From contig NZ_FRBD01000029.1 of NCBI RefSeq assembly GCF_900142525.1, positions 1-34,337 on the forward strand: 34,337 nucleotides of DNA, given 5' to 3'. The translations under genes were made by a program, and so were the position numbers. Of the stretch, positions 23,565 to 32,028 are shown piece by piece. This DNA is from Xylanibacter ruminicola (GTDB lineage: Bacteria; Bacteroidota; Bacteroidia; Bacteroidales; Bacteroidaceae). The notes below the pieces were generated by a model. It did not search any database. It was not told the DNA's origin and saw only the letters and a program-made list of their open reading frames with translations. Numbering within the stretch: position 1 is the first letter of the stretch; every line of letters starts with the position of its first letter.

Positions 23565-23649
23565 GCGTTTTTTGGCCATTGATGCTAAGGATTAACACAG
23601 ATTAATAAATATTTTCCTTGAAAAAATGTAAATTGTGTTGCTTTTTTAG

Positions 23650-23657
23650 TAACTTTG
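23650..23657 (+). promoter_or_regulatory. Bacteroidota -7 box for the TPR-ribH operon
   Basis: TAACTTTG followed by CACCCG lies 34 nt upstream of the chosen TPR-protein start. It is divergent from the recF promoter. Confidence 0.75.
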
Positions 23658-23691
23658 CACCCGATTTTTGAAATTAAATATAAATATTATA

Positions 23692-24375
23692 ATGGCAAAT
23701 ACAACAAATCAACAGCAGGCTCCCCAGTCAATGGAGCAGAGCCTGAATCAGAGTGAGGCCTTCTTCCTCAAGTATAAGAAGACCGTTATTGCTGCAGTAG
23801 CAGCTCTCGTAGTAATCGTTGCTGGTACCGTTCTGTACAAGACTTATGTCAGCGGTCCTAACGAAGTTAAGGCAAGCACAGCTATCGCAAAGGGTCAGGA
23901 GCTCTTCATGGCAGGCGACTATCAGAAGGCACTGAATGGCGACAGCGCAAACTTCAAGGGTTTTGTAAAGCTGGCTGACGAGTACAGCAGCACTGCTGCA
24001 GGTAACCTGGCTAACCTCTATGCCGGTCTTTGCAGCGCTAAGCTCAACAAGTGGGAAGATGCTGCTAAGTATCTCGAGAACTTTGACGGTGCCGACGATC
24101 AGATGATTTCTCCAGCTGCTGAGGGTGCTCTGGGTAATGTATATGCTCACCTGAACCAGCTCGACAAGGCTGTATCACACCTGAAGAAGGCTGCTGAGAA
24201 GGCTGATAACAACTCTCTGTCGCCTACCTTCCTGATTCAGGCTGGTGAGATTCTCGAGAGCCAGGGTAAGAACGATGAGGCCCTGAAGCTGTATCAGCAG
24301 GTTAAGGATAAGTACTTCAACTCAATGGCTTATCAGACCATCGATGGTTATATTGAGCGTGTTTCTGCAAAATAA
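23692..24375 (+). CDS. Membrane-anchored tetratricopeptide-repeat protein
   Basis: This 227-aa protein has an N-terminal hydrophilic segment rich in Gln, one membrane helix at about 33-54 (TVIAAVAALVVIVAGTVLY), then a periplasmic region with TPR-like helix pairs (AKGQELFMAGDYQKAL, YAGLCSAKLNKWEDAAKYL, YAHLNQLDKAVSHLKKA, EILESQGKNDEALKLY). The topology resembles YfgM-type ancillary proteins of the secretion machinery. The ATG at 23692 is preferred over TTG at 23668 because the latter falls at the predicted transcription start. It is 5 nt ahead of ribH. Confidence 0.85.
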   Translation: MANTTNQQQAPQSMEQSLNQSEAFFLKYKKTVIAAVAALVVIVAGTVLYKTYVSGPNEVKASTAIAKGQELFMAGDYQKALNGDSANFKGFVKLADEYSSTAAGNLANLYAGLCSAKLNKWEDAAKYLENFDGADDQMISPAAEGALGNVYAHLNQLDKAVSHLKKAAEKADNNSLSPTFLIQAGEILESQGKNDEALKLYQQVKDKYFNSMAYQTIDGYIERVSAK

Positions 24376-24380
24376 TCTCC

Positions 24381-24851
24381 ATGGCAACTAAAAACTTATC
24401 GGAATACGATATTACCACAGTGCCCGATGCTTCGAACATGATTTTCGGAGTGGTTGTGGCCGAGTGGAACCCCGAAATAACAGGCGCCCTGCTTGACGGA
24501 TGTGTTAGCACACTCGAAAAGCATGGCGCTTTGCCTGAAAATATACATGTTAAGACGGTACCTGGAAGCTTTGAGCTGATTTATGGTGCTCACCAGATGA
24601 CACTTAACGATGGTTACGATGCTGTGATCGTACTGGGAAGTGTGATACGCGGTGAAACGCCACACTTTGACTACATCTGTCAGGGTGTTACCGAGGGTAT
24701 CGCCCGTCTTAATGCAACCAGCAACATTCCCGTTATCTACGGTCTGCTCACCACTAACGATATGCAGCAGGCACAGGACCGCGCAGGTGGTCGACTGGGT
24801 AATAAGGGCGATGAGTGCGCAGTGGTAGCTATTAAGATGGCTAAGTTCTAA
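24381..24851 (+). CDS. ribH: 6,7-dimethyl-8-ribityllumazine synthase
   Basis: This 156-aa enzyme condenses 5-amino-6-ribitylamino-uracil with 3,4-dihydroxy-2-butanone 4-phosphate, the penultimate step of riboflavin synthesis. Motifs are the substrate loop VAEWNPEIT, the TVPGSFEL region, VLGSVIRGETPHFDYI with His95, and the C-terminal NKGDECAVVAIKM. Length is normal for a subunit of the icosahedral enzyme. It follows the TPR gene by 5 nt and precedes the kinase-like gene by 12 nt. No FMN riboswitch is seen; the upstream leader is only about 30 nt. Confidence 0.96.
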   Translation: MATKNLSEYDITTVPDASNMIFGVVVAEWNPEITGALLDGCVSTLEKHGALPENIHVKTVPGSFELIYGAHQMTLNDGYDAVIVLGSVIRGETPHFDYICQGVTEGIARLNATSNIPVIYGLLTTNDMQQAQDRAGGRLGNKGDECAVVAIKMAKF

Positions 24852-24863
24852 TTAATTAGTATT

Positions 24864-26366
24864 ATGAAAAAGGTATTCATTCTTCTCCTAAGTATAACCT
24901 TGGGCTTTGGCGTTGTGAACGCACAGGAAGCCAAGAAAAGTGAGTTGCATCAGCGCGCAGAAAGCGACTTCGAGAAGGGAAACGTGGCCAGCGCCCGTTT
25001 CCACTTTATCCGCGCTTTCGAAGACTATGCCAAGAAAGGCCAGCTGAAGGCTGGTATGGAATGTGCAGCACGCGGAACAGCTCTGTATTACAAAGAAAAC
25101 TATTGGAAAGAAGCTTTCGACCTGCTTCGCCGTGCCGACCAGGAGGTTGAAGCCAGCGGTAAGAACGCCAAGGAGAAGGCTGCTCTCCATTATATCATCA
25201 CCAAGGAGCGCCTGGCCATGTATATCAAACTGCGTAAGAGCGATAGCGCTAAAGACCAGATTGAGGTCATGGAGAATCAGGTTAACTATGCTGCTGATGA
25301 GGCTTTGAAGAACGATCTGCTTTATAATAAGGCTGTTTACCACTATTCATTTGGTCAGAATGCACAGGGTAATGCTGTGTTCAAGGAGATGGCCACCAAG
25401 CTTACTGCCTCAAAGCAGTATGATAAGGTGGATGGCGTTTACCAGACTCTGATAGCCAATGCCCGTAAGAGTGGCAATGCCAATATGGTAGCTCAGTCGT
25501 ACAGCAACTATCTGGCTTGGAAGGATTCTGTAGGTGCCCTGAAGCTGGCTGACGAGACAGGTGCCCTGAAGCAGCAGATTTCTGAGAACGAGAAGACCAT
25601 CGACGATCAGGCCAGCTCGCTCACTGCCCGTTGGGCTGTTATCGTAGGTCTCTGCATCCTGGCAGGTGCGCTGGCTGCTGCACTGGTTCTGGGTGGTATT
25701 GTTCTGATGCGCTACATCCTGCTTACCCGTAAGCAGAAGAAGACCATCAAGCTGGCTAACGATAACAATGCGCTGAAGGCTAAGTTCATCAGCAACATCT
25801 CGGCCCAGCTCGATCCTACACTCCATAAACTCGATGAGAAGATTCCAGAGGTAAAGGCGCTGCTTCAGTTCTCTGAGCACATTGCCACGTTGTCGAATAT
25901 CGAGAACTCGATGGACGAGGAGGTAGAACTGGAGGATGTTCAGCTCACCCCATTCTGCGAGGGTGTTGTGAATCAGATTCGTAATAAGGTGCAGGCAGGT
26001 GTTACTCTGAAGGTCAACGTGCCCAACATGAGCGCAAAGATCAATAAGGAGTATGTATCACACATCCTGTTGCACTTACTGAATAACGCTGCTTTCTACA
26101 CACCAAAGGACGGCACTATCTGGTTGGATTACAAGAAGCGTGGTGCACATGTTCACCAGTTCCTGGTATCTAATACAGGCGAGGTTATTCCTGAGGAGAA
26201 GCGCGATGAGGTATTCAAGCCATTTACTGAGGTGAAGGACTTCACTGAGGGCGACGGCCTTGGATTGCCTATCTGCAAGCAGATGGCACTGAAGATGAAG
26301 GGCGATCTCGACATCGATGCCGAGTTCACCAAGGGCACACGTTTCGTGCTGCTCCTCCATTCTTAA
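24864..26366 (+). CDS. Histidine-kinase-like membrane protein lacking the phospho-acceptor His
   Basis: This 500-aa protein has a signal peptide (to about residue 20, VVNAQ), a periplasmic alpha-helical TPR-like region (about 25-245), one membrane helix (about 257-285), a coiled-coil linker, and a C-terminal kinase-like part. Where sensor kinases read NISHELRTPL, this one reads NISAQLDPTL, so the His position is Ala314. The HATPase domain looks intact, with N box HLLHLLNNAAFYTP and a G box GDGLGLPICKQM. It may be a pseudo-kinase, a phosphatase or a partner of another kinase. No response regulator lies beside it. It is the last gene of the TPR-ribH run and is 16 nt from the convergent hemerythrin-LuxR gene. 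Confidence 0.82.
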   Translation: MKKVFILLLSITLGFGVVNAQEAKKSELHQRAESDFEKGNVASARFHFIRAFEDYAKKGQLKAGMECAARGTALYYKENYWKEAFDLLRRADQEVEASGKNAKEKAALHYIITKERLAMYIKLRKSDSAKDQIEVMENQVNYAADEALKNDLLYNKAVYHYSFGQNAQGNAVFKEMATKLTASKQYDKVDGVYQTLIANARKSGNANMVAQSYSNYLAWKDSVGALKLADETGALKQQISENEKTIDDQASSLTARWAVIVGLCILAGALAAALVLGGIVLMRYILLTRKQKKTIKLANDNNALKAKFISNISAQLDPTLHKLDEKIPEVKALLQFSEHIATLSNIENSMDEEVELEDVQLTPFCEGVVNQIRNKVQAGVTLKVNVPNMSAKINKEYVSHILLHLLNNAAFYTPKDGTIWLDYKKRGAHVHQFLVSNTGEVIPEEKRDEVFKPFTEVKDFTEGDGLGLPICKQMALKMKGDLDIDAEFTKGTRFVLLLHS

Positions 26367-26382
26367 GCTAACACTACACCTT

Positions 26383-27345
26383 TTATAACTTTACAGTTGA
26401 TATGTCCACCAGCCCATTAACTATCGCATAGATGGTTAATCCGGCTGGTGAATGTATTTGAAGCTTGCGGGCAATGTTACGTCGATGGGTGATAACCGTA
26501 TTGGTTGATATGCACAGATGATCGGCTATCTCCTTATTCGACATGCCTTGTACAAGCGAAATAATCACATCTTTCTCACGGTCGCTCAATGCATCAGGAT
26601 TCTGTGCCTGAGCACTACCGAACACCATGCCTGATATGTTGCGCGACACATCATTCTGCTTGGTGAGTTGCTCCAGGCGGCGGATGGCTGGTACGAAGAT
26701 ATGATCCTCTACCTCAGCGTGCTGGCGCAGCCATACCTCGTTCTCGTAGATGTCGTGGAGCGTGGCGGTTAGCTGGTTGTTGTGCAATCCGTCTTGTGGC
26801 AGGTATTTGATAATGAGCAGCTTCAGCTCGCGCAACTTCTTGTCAGTTGCACCGTGATGCTTTGAGAATGTGTCTACATTATAATCATTAGCAGGCTGCC
26901 CGTCGATGAGCGACTGTACGTAGGGGAACAGCGTCTTCTGCTCGTACTTCATGTGGCGACGTATCTCGTGGGCATACTCATCGTAGAACTTCAGAATCAG
27001 GCGCCCCAGCGAGTCGTTAGGGTTGAGACACTCTGACAGCTCTCTGCGGATGTAAGGCAGTTGGAACTCCAGAAAGTAGTCGTGGCAGGCCTCCAGATAG
27101 CGCAGCAGTGTGGGCACGTCGAGCTGTGAGTCGGCTTCAAACTCGCCATATCCGTTGATGGTGTAGTTAACCACCGCTAGGAATGTGTAGGTGTCTACGT
27201 TGTTATCCTCGCATGTCTCGCGCACGGTCTTATCGCCAAAACCTAAGTTGATACCAAAGCTACCCAGCGACTGCAGCAAGTCGTAGTTGTCGCGGATCAG
27301 CGAGATCATCTTGTCGTCCGCCTCGTACATTTTCTGATTCTTCAT
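26383..27345 (-). CDS. Hemerythrin-like (YtfE/ScdA-type) sensor fused to a LuxR DNA-binding domain
   Basis: The 320-aa protein has an N-terminal segment like the ScdA/YtfE N-domain (GFGDKTVRETCEDNNVD, about 35-51), a hemerythrin-like four-helix bundle (about 78-225) and a LuxR helix-turn-helix (252-308; LSDREKDVIISLVQGMSNKE, STNTVITHRRNIARKL). Candidate diiron ligands are His88, His131-Glu135, His163 or His164, and His209-Glu213. The two four-residue His-Glu spacings equal those of YtfE. Such di-iron domains sense or handle iron, O2 or NO. It is divergent from an operon with imelysin and di-haem proteins and is the likely regulator of that operon. This is inference from gene order; no response-regulator receiver domain is present. 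Confidence 0.85.
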   Translation of the reverse strand: MKNQKMYEADDKMISLIRDNYDLLQSLGSFGINLGFGDKTVRETCEDNNVDTYTFLAVVNYTINGYGEFEADSQLDVPTLLRYLEACHDYFLEFQLPYIRRELSECLNPNDSLGRLILKFYDEYAHEIRRHMKYEQKTLFPYVQSLIDGQPANDYNVDTFSKHHGATDKKLRELKLLIIKYLPQDGLHNNQLTATLHDIYENEVWLRQHAEVEDHIFVPAIRRLEQLTKQNDVSRNISGMVFGSAQAQNPDALSDREKDVIISLVQGMSNKEIADHLCISTNTVITHRRNIARKLQIHSPAGLTIYAIVNGLVDISTVKL

Positions 27346-27366
27346 ACCTATTAATAATTACCGCTG

Positions 27367-27374
27367 CAAAATTA
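27367..27374 (-). promoter_or_regulatory. Bacteroidota -7 box for the hemerythrin-LuxR gene
   Basis: The minus strand reads TAATTTTG followed by CAGCGG, 21 nt upstream of the start codon at 27345. Confidence 0.65.
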
Positions 27375-27420
27375 TGCATTTTTCTCGATATATACAATAA
27401 TTATTATTAGGTATTTTTTT

Positions 27421-27470
27421 AGTGAATAGTGAACAGCGAATAGTGAATAGTGATATTTTCACTATTTTTA
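27421..27470 (+). repeat. AGTGAATAG repeats and hairpin in the divergent promoter region
   Basis: Repeats of AGTGAATAGTGAA type are followed by a perfect 8-bp stem, AATAGTGA (27446-27453) and TCACTATT (27459-27466), and a short T-run. The hairpin is 32 nt upstream of the operon -7 box. It could be an insulating terminator or a protein-binding site between the regulator and its target operon. A longer version of the same sequence occurs at 31969-32028. Confidence 0.65.
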
Positions 27471-27497
27471 GGTATTGTGTAATTATGCAAAACACCC

Positions 27498-27505
27498 TAC
27501 CTTTG
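27498..27505 (+). promoter_or_regulatory. Bacteroidota -7 box for the barrel-imelysin-diheme operon
   Basis: TACCTTTG followed by CAGCCG lies 32 nt upstream of the barrel start at 27538. The 192-nt region between the two divergent start codons is the likely control region for both units. Confidence 0.72.
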
Positions 27506-27537
27506 CAGCCGAATTGAAAATAAAATGAGTTTTTGTA

Positions 27538-28839
27538 ATGAATACGTTTGTTAGATTAGCAATGTGTTGTTTGGCTGTTGTTGGCGCTGCCGAGGTCTCA
27601 GCACAAGTGCATGTTGCCGATAGCGTAATGCAGCACGCTAAGGGCAACAAGTTAAGCGTGGGAGGCTACGGCGAGGTAGCTTACTCACGCAATTTTTATA
27701 GTGATCATGTAAGTAGGTATAGTCAGCCCGAGGAGCATAAGAACGATCCTAGTCACGGTCGTTTCGACATTCCCCATGCCGTCATCTATTTAGGTTATGA
27801 CTTTGGTAAGGGCTGGTCGTGGGGCACCGAGGTTGAGTTTGAACACGGTGGCGCAGGACTTGCCTATGAGAAGGAAGACGAAGAAGGCGGCGAATGGGAA
27901 CAGGAAACCGAGAAGGGTGGTGAGGTAGAGCTGGAGCAGTTCTGGATTCAGAAGACTTTCTCTCGTGCAGCCAATCTCCGCTTCGGACATATTGTGGTGC
28001 CTGTAGGCTTGAATAATGCCCACCACGAACCACTGAACTTCTTTACTGTTTATCGTCCTGAGGGCGAAAACACCATCATGCCTAGCACATGGCACCAAAC
28101 GGGTGTGTCGTTCTTTGGCCGTTATAAGAAATTCCGTTACGAGGCACAGTTCTTGGCAGGTTTGAATGCTGATAATTTTACCAACACCAACTGGATTAAG
28201 AAGGGCACTGCCAATCCTCTGGAGTTCGAGGTGGCTAATAAGTATGGTGTGGCCCTCCGTCTGGATAACTACTCTATTCCCGGATTGCGTCTCGGTCTGA
28301 GCGGATACTATGGCGAGAGCATTGGCAACAGTTATCCTAAGAACGCTAATGGTGTGGATGCGGAGTATAAGGGTCAGGTGCTGATAGGCGCTTTCGACTT
28401 TACCTACAATGACCACAACTGGATTATCCGTGGACAGGCTGATTATGGCTATCTGGGCGATGCGGAGCAACTGAAGTATATTTACAATCGTACCAACAAG
28501 AAGTCGCCTTATCACCACTCGGCTTTTGTCAGCAAGAATGCCTATGCTGTAGGCATCGAGGCTGGCTACGATGTGTTCTCGCAGATTAGCTGTATGCGTG
28601 CTGATGAGCAGAAGCTGTATGTCTTTGGTCGCTACGAGCAGTATAACCCCTACGCCAGCAACACCAAGAGCACAGCCTACGACTATACTGAGGTGAAGCG
28701 CATGGCGGTGGGCCTGAACTACTTTCCCGTGCCTGAGATTGCCATCAAGGCCGAGTTCTCAAACCGCTTCCTGAAGAGTCAGTACAACAACGAGCCCGCC
28801 ATCAACATTGGCGTGACGTACGAGGGATTCTTTCTCTAA
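27538..28839 (+). CDS. Outer-membrane beta-barrel porin-like protein
   Basis: This 433-aa protein has a signal peptide ending VSAQ at about residue 23 and a series of amphipathic strands, with KLSVGGYGEVAYSRN, LRFGHIVVPVGLNNAHHEP and FFGRYKKFRYEAQFLAG. It ends in a terminal strand with Phe (NIGVTYEGFFL), as outer-membrane barrels do. An acidic loop at about 111-131 (EKEDEEGGEWEQETEKGGE region) could bind metal ions, which would fit the operon. It resembles porins of the OprP/phosphate-selective type in layout, but the substrate cannot be read. It is the first gene of the operon with imelysin and the di-haem protein. Confidence 0.8.
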   Translation: MNTFVRLAMCCLAVVGAAEVSAQVHVADSVMQHAKGNKLSVGGYGEVAYSRNFYSDHVSRYSQPEEHKNDPSHGRFDIPHAVIYLGYDFGKGWSWGTEVEFEHGGAGLAYEKEDEEGGEWEQETEKGGEVELEQFWIQKTFSRAANLRFGHIVVPVGLNNAHHEPLNFFTVYRPEGENTIMPSTWHQTGVSFFGRYKKFRYEAQFLAGLNADNFTNTNWIKKGTANPLEFEVANKYGVALRLDNYSIPGLRLGLSGYYGESIGNSYPKNANGVDAEYKGQVLIGAFDFTYNDHNWIIRGQADYGYLGDAEQLKYIYNRTNKKSPYHHSAFVSKNAYAVGIEAGYDVFSQISCMRADEQKLYVFGRYEQYNPYASNTKSTAYDYTEVKRMAVGLNYFPVPEIAIKAEFSNRFLKSQYNNEPAINIGVTYEGFFL

Positions 28840-28875
28840 TTGACAATTGATAATTAAACCAATATAATAAAGAGT

Positions 28876-30198
28876 ATGAAAACGAAATTTATTTTTTCAA
28901 TGGCGCTGATGATGGGCGCTATGACATTGACATCATGTAGTAAGGATGACGACAAGAAGAACGACGAAACAGAGTTTGGTATAGTTGAGACTACACCTGT
29001 TGTCGACGAGGATAACTACAGCCTTAACACCACTGCCGCCAACTACTCAGTGAAGAGCTTTGGCGAGACAGCTATCGATGGTTGTGCTGATGTGGTGAGC
29101 GAGCTCGAGGCTGCTAACACCATCATTGGTAGTGCCAAGCTTACTGAGGCTCAGGAGACTTATCTGCGCGAGGTGCTGAAGAATCTGGTGAGCGAGGTGA
29201 TTGTGCCTACCTATACCAAGTTGGCTGATAACACCGAGGCGCTGGAGAATACCCTGAACGGTCTTACCACCAGCACCATCACTCAGGCTCAGATAGATGA
29301 GGCTTGCCGTGACTTCAAGGCTGCCCGTATGTACTGGGAGCAGAGCGAGGCTTTCCTGGGTGGTGCTGCTTCCGATTTCGATATCGACCCCACCATCGAC
29401 TCATGGCCTCTGAACCGTTCGCTGCTGCTCAGCTACTTTAATAACGGTATGAACGACGAGATGCTCGACGATGCTACCATCCTTGGTTTCCACGCACTCG
29501 AGTTCATCCTGTTCCGCGATGGTCAGCCCCGTAAGGTGGCCGAGCTGAAGGGCAACGACACCTATAAGAACTTCGAGAATGTTTCTGGCGAAAAGGAGTT
29601 GGCTTACGCCCAGACCATCTGCACCCTGCTCAAGCAGCGCACCTTCCAGCTGCAGTGCGCTTGGGATGGTGGTAAGAATGCCAGTCGCCTGGCTGTTGTA
29701 GAGGCTGCTGGTCTCGACTATCAGACTCAGAAGGGCCTCTCTTATGGCGACAACCTCATCAACGCAGGTATCAGTGGCTCTGGCAGCTCATTCCCAACCT
29801 TGAAGGATGCCATCGCACAGATTCTCTCTGACGATGAGGGCAGCTGCGTAGCTATTGCCAACGAGGTAGGTACAGCTAAGATTGCCAACCCATTCTCTGC
29901 AGGCGATGTATCGTATGTAGAGTCGCCTTACAGCTATAACTCTATCACCGACTTCCGCGATAACATCCGTTCTATCCGCAACGTATGGCTGGGTTCTACC
30001 GATAAGAAGGCCAACAAGTACAGCTTCCACACCTTCTTTGCTAGCGTTAAGCAGGATGCCGTAAACCAGAAGGTTGAGGGTGCCTACGTCAGAGCCATCG
30101 AGGGTATCAGCAACATGCCTTCGCCCTTCGTTAAGTACTGCTGCACCATCTGGAACATCAACTTCGAGGATGACGAGGACTGGGAGACTGAAGAATAA
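28876..30198 (+). CDS. Imelysin family lipoprotein (M75-like, IrpA/ICMP type)
   Basis: This 440-aa lipoprotein has the lipobox LTSC, with the lipidated Cys at residue 21 or close to it, followed by an Asp/Lys-rich linker. It carries the imelysin GxHxxE motif as GFHALEF (His206, Glu209) and the nearby WPLNRSLLL segment. Imelysin proteins are linked to iron or other metal uptake and are often Fur-regulated; their protease activity is doubtful. Here it sits between an outer-membrane barrel (36 nt upstream) and a di-haem protein (18 nt downstream), as in known imelysin/di-haem oxidoreductase operons such as that of Pseudomonas. It probably acts at the outer membrane's inner face. Confidence 0.9.
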   Translation: MKTKFIFSMALMMGAMTLTSCSKDDDKKNDETEFGIVETTPVVDEDNYSLNTTAANYSVKSFGETAIDGCADVVSELEAANTIIGSAKLTEAQETYLREVLKNLVSEVIVPTYTKLADNTEALENTLNGLTTSTITQAQIDEACRDFKAARMYWEQSEAFLGGAASDFDIDPTIDSWPLNRSLLLSYFNNGMNDEMLDDATILGFHALEFILFRDGQPRKVAELKGNDTYKNFENVSGEKELAYAQTICTLLKQRTFQLQCAWDGGKNASRLAVVEAAGLDYQTQKGLSYGDNLINAGISGSGSSFPTLKDAIAQILSDDEGSCVAIANEVGTAKIANPFSAGDVSYVESPYSYNSITDFRDNIRSIRNVWLGSTDKKANKYSFHTFFASVKQDAVNQKVEGAYVRAIEGISNMPSPFVKYCCTIWNINFEDDEDWETEE

Positions 30199-30215
30199 TC
30201 ACAAAATAAGTAACG

Positions 30216-31964
30216 ATGACAAATACTTTTAAGATTTTTGCAGCTATAGCGGCTGCTACCATGATCACTGCCTGTACCAGCGACGACGATGCCAAGAGCC
30301 TTGGCGAACTCGAAATTGAAGAGCAGGCATTTGGAAAAGCTACAGGTAATTTCACGGCCGAAGAGTGGTTCCCAGGTGGAAAACTGGGTACAACCGAAAA
30401 GGCCAGCTACTCATCGCCAACGCCAGCTGTACAGAGCATAGCGGGCATGGAGGATGATTTTAATACAGGCGAAGACTTCTTCGAACATTTATATACTTTC
30501 GAGCAGGCGCCCCGTCGTGGACTGGGCCCTGCTTGGGTTCGTAATGGCTGTATCACCTGCCACCCCTCTTACGGTCATGGCAAGCGCCAGACGGAGTATC
30601 GTGCCAACACCGTGGGCAATGGCTATCTGCTGGTTATCTATCACCCCGAGACCAATGCCTATATCTCTGAGGTAACAGGTATGCCTCAGACTCAGGCCAT
30701 GGCTCCATTCAAGGCGCCAATCGACGAGAATCAGATTCAGATAGACTGGAAGACCGTAACTGAGATGGAGAGCGGATTGGCAATGACCTTCCCCGATGGC
30801 GGCGACAGCTACTCGCTGATTTATCCTGAGGTGCGCATCCCTCAGTCGGCCTTCAATACCAATCCTAAGCCTACTGATTACGAGGTTCGCCTGGAGTCGA
30901 CCATTGGTGTTTATGGTACCGCTCTGCTCGATGCCATCGACGATGAGGATATTGAGAAGCAGTGGGCCTCAGAGGCTCGCTTCACTGAGCTCAACCCTGC
31001 CATGTGGGATAAGGAGGCTAACACCTTCAAGGCCGCTGCCTACTATTCGGCTCCTTACAACGATACTGGTTCGCATCATGGCTCGCATGGTCCGCTCAAG
31101 CGTTTCACCTATGCCATGACGCGTGGTTCGCTGCAGGATGGTGCTGGCTCTAACGCCATCTGGAATATCACCAACGTCACCCGCTCCGATCGTCACTGGC
31201 TCTACACCACTGCTGCGTGGGCTAAGGCTCAGAGCGAGGATCCTGAGGTCATCAGCTACATTAAGCAGCATGGCTCATCGCCCACCAGCATCCTGTATCC
31301 TTACTATGCCGATGGTACCGACGAGGGTATCGCTAACCGTGTTTACGAGGTGCTCAACACCCCATCTGTGGCCTACAAGGATACCTTCGAGAAGTATCTG
31401 CTTAATGGCGCGCCCTATAATGGGGTAGACGAGATGAGCGACAAGCAGTACTACCAGTTTATGGTGTGGCACCGCGGACTGGCTGTGCCTGCTGCCCGTA
31501 ATCTGAACGATGCTGATGTACAGCGCGGAAAACAGCTGTTCAGCGAGATTGGTTGCGCCAATTGCCACCGCCCATCGTGGACCACTGGTAGCGACGATAT
31601 GTGGGTTGATGCCAGCACCAAGGCCTATGCCAAGCAGATTGGCAAGGATGCCAGCCAGATGCTGCCCAAGTATGCCAACCAGACCATCTGGCCATACACT
31701 GATTTGGTTCAGCACCGCCTCTTCATGGCTAACGATATCCGTACGGGCTGGTGCCGCACCACGCCTCTCTGGGGCCGTGGCTTGAGTCGCCGCCTCACGG
31801 GTGCCGACGATCGCCTGCACGACTGTCGTGCGCGTACCGTCGTCGAGGCCATCATGTGGCATGGCTACTCAAAGCAGTCGCAGGCTTATCGCCCCACAGA
31901 GAAGTTCTACAATCTGCCCAAATCCGATCGCGATGCCATCGTTAAGTTCATTGAATCGATTTAA
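30216..31964 (+). CDS. Di-haem oxidoreductase-like lipoprotein (DUF1111/DHOR family)
   Basis: This 582-aa lipoprotein has the lipobox ITAC (Cys20) followed by SDDD. Two c-type haem motifs are visible: CITCH at 112-116 and CANCH at 447-451. The C-terminal region with WCRTTPLWGRG and the HDCRART...EAIMWHGY segment is typical of the DHOR family, relatives of MauG-type di-haem peroxidases. It is periplasmic and membrane-anchored. In imelysin operons such proteins are thought to oxidise or reduce metal ions or ligands during uptake. It needs a cytochrome c maturation system, and the next gene resembles part of one. Confidence 0.9.
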   Translation: MTNTFKIFAAIAAATMITACTSDDDAKSLGELEIEEQAFGKATGNFTAEEWFPGGKLGTTEKASYSSPTPAVQSIAGMEDDFNTGEDFFEHLYTFEQAPRRGLGPAWVRNGCITCHPSYGHGKRQTEYRANTVGNGYLLVIYHPETNAYISEVTGMPQTQAMAPFKAPIDENQIQIDWKTVTEMESGLAMTFPDGGDSYSLIYPEVRIPQSAFNTNPKPTDYEVRLESTIGVYGTALLDAIDDEDIEKQWASEARFTELNPAMWDKEANTFKAAAYYSAPYNDTGSHHGSHGPLKRFTYAMTRGSLQDGAGSNAIWNITNVTRSDRHWLYTTAAWAKAQSEDPEVISYIKQHGSSPTSILYPYYADGTDEGIANRVYEVLNTPSVAYKDTFEKYLLNGAPYNGVDEMSDKQYYQFMVWHRGLAVPAARNLNDADVQRGKQLFSEIGCANCHRPSWTTGSDDMWVDASTKAYAKQIGKDASQMLPKYANQTIWPYTDLVQHRLFMANDIRTGWCRTTPLWGRGLSRRLTGADDRLHDCRARTVVEAIMWHGYSKQSQAYRPTEKFYNLPKSDRDAIVKFIESI

Positions 31965-31985
31965 TAGAGCGAATAGTGAACAGTT

Positions 31986-32028
31986 AATAGTGAATAGTTG
32001 GCGGCTGCTGCTGCTACTATTCACTATT
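31986..32028. repeat. Perfect 13-bp inverted repeat over a start region
   Basis: AATAGTGAATAGT (31986-31998) is the exact reverse complement of ACTATTCACTATT (32016-32028), with a 17-nt GC-rich loop between. The GTG start at 31990 of the next gene lies inside the left arm, so the RNA hairpin would hide it. It lacks a T-run and is not a standard terminator. The same repeat type occurs at 27421-27466. Confidence 0.88.

Noticed and set aside
23553..23579. Longer RecF N-terminus from 23579
   Set aside because: It would contain the promoter box, and RecF proteins of this phylum begin at MILxxI.
31700..31964. Suspected frameshift near the end of the di-haem gene
   Set aside because: Several frames are open there, but the chosen frame keeps the family's PLWGRG and HDCRART/WHGY motifs to the stop, so no shift is needed.
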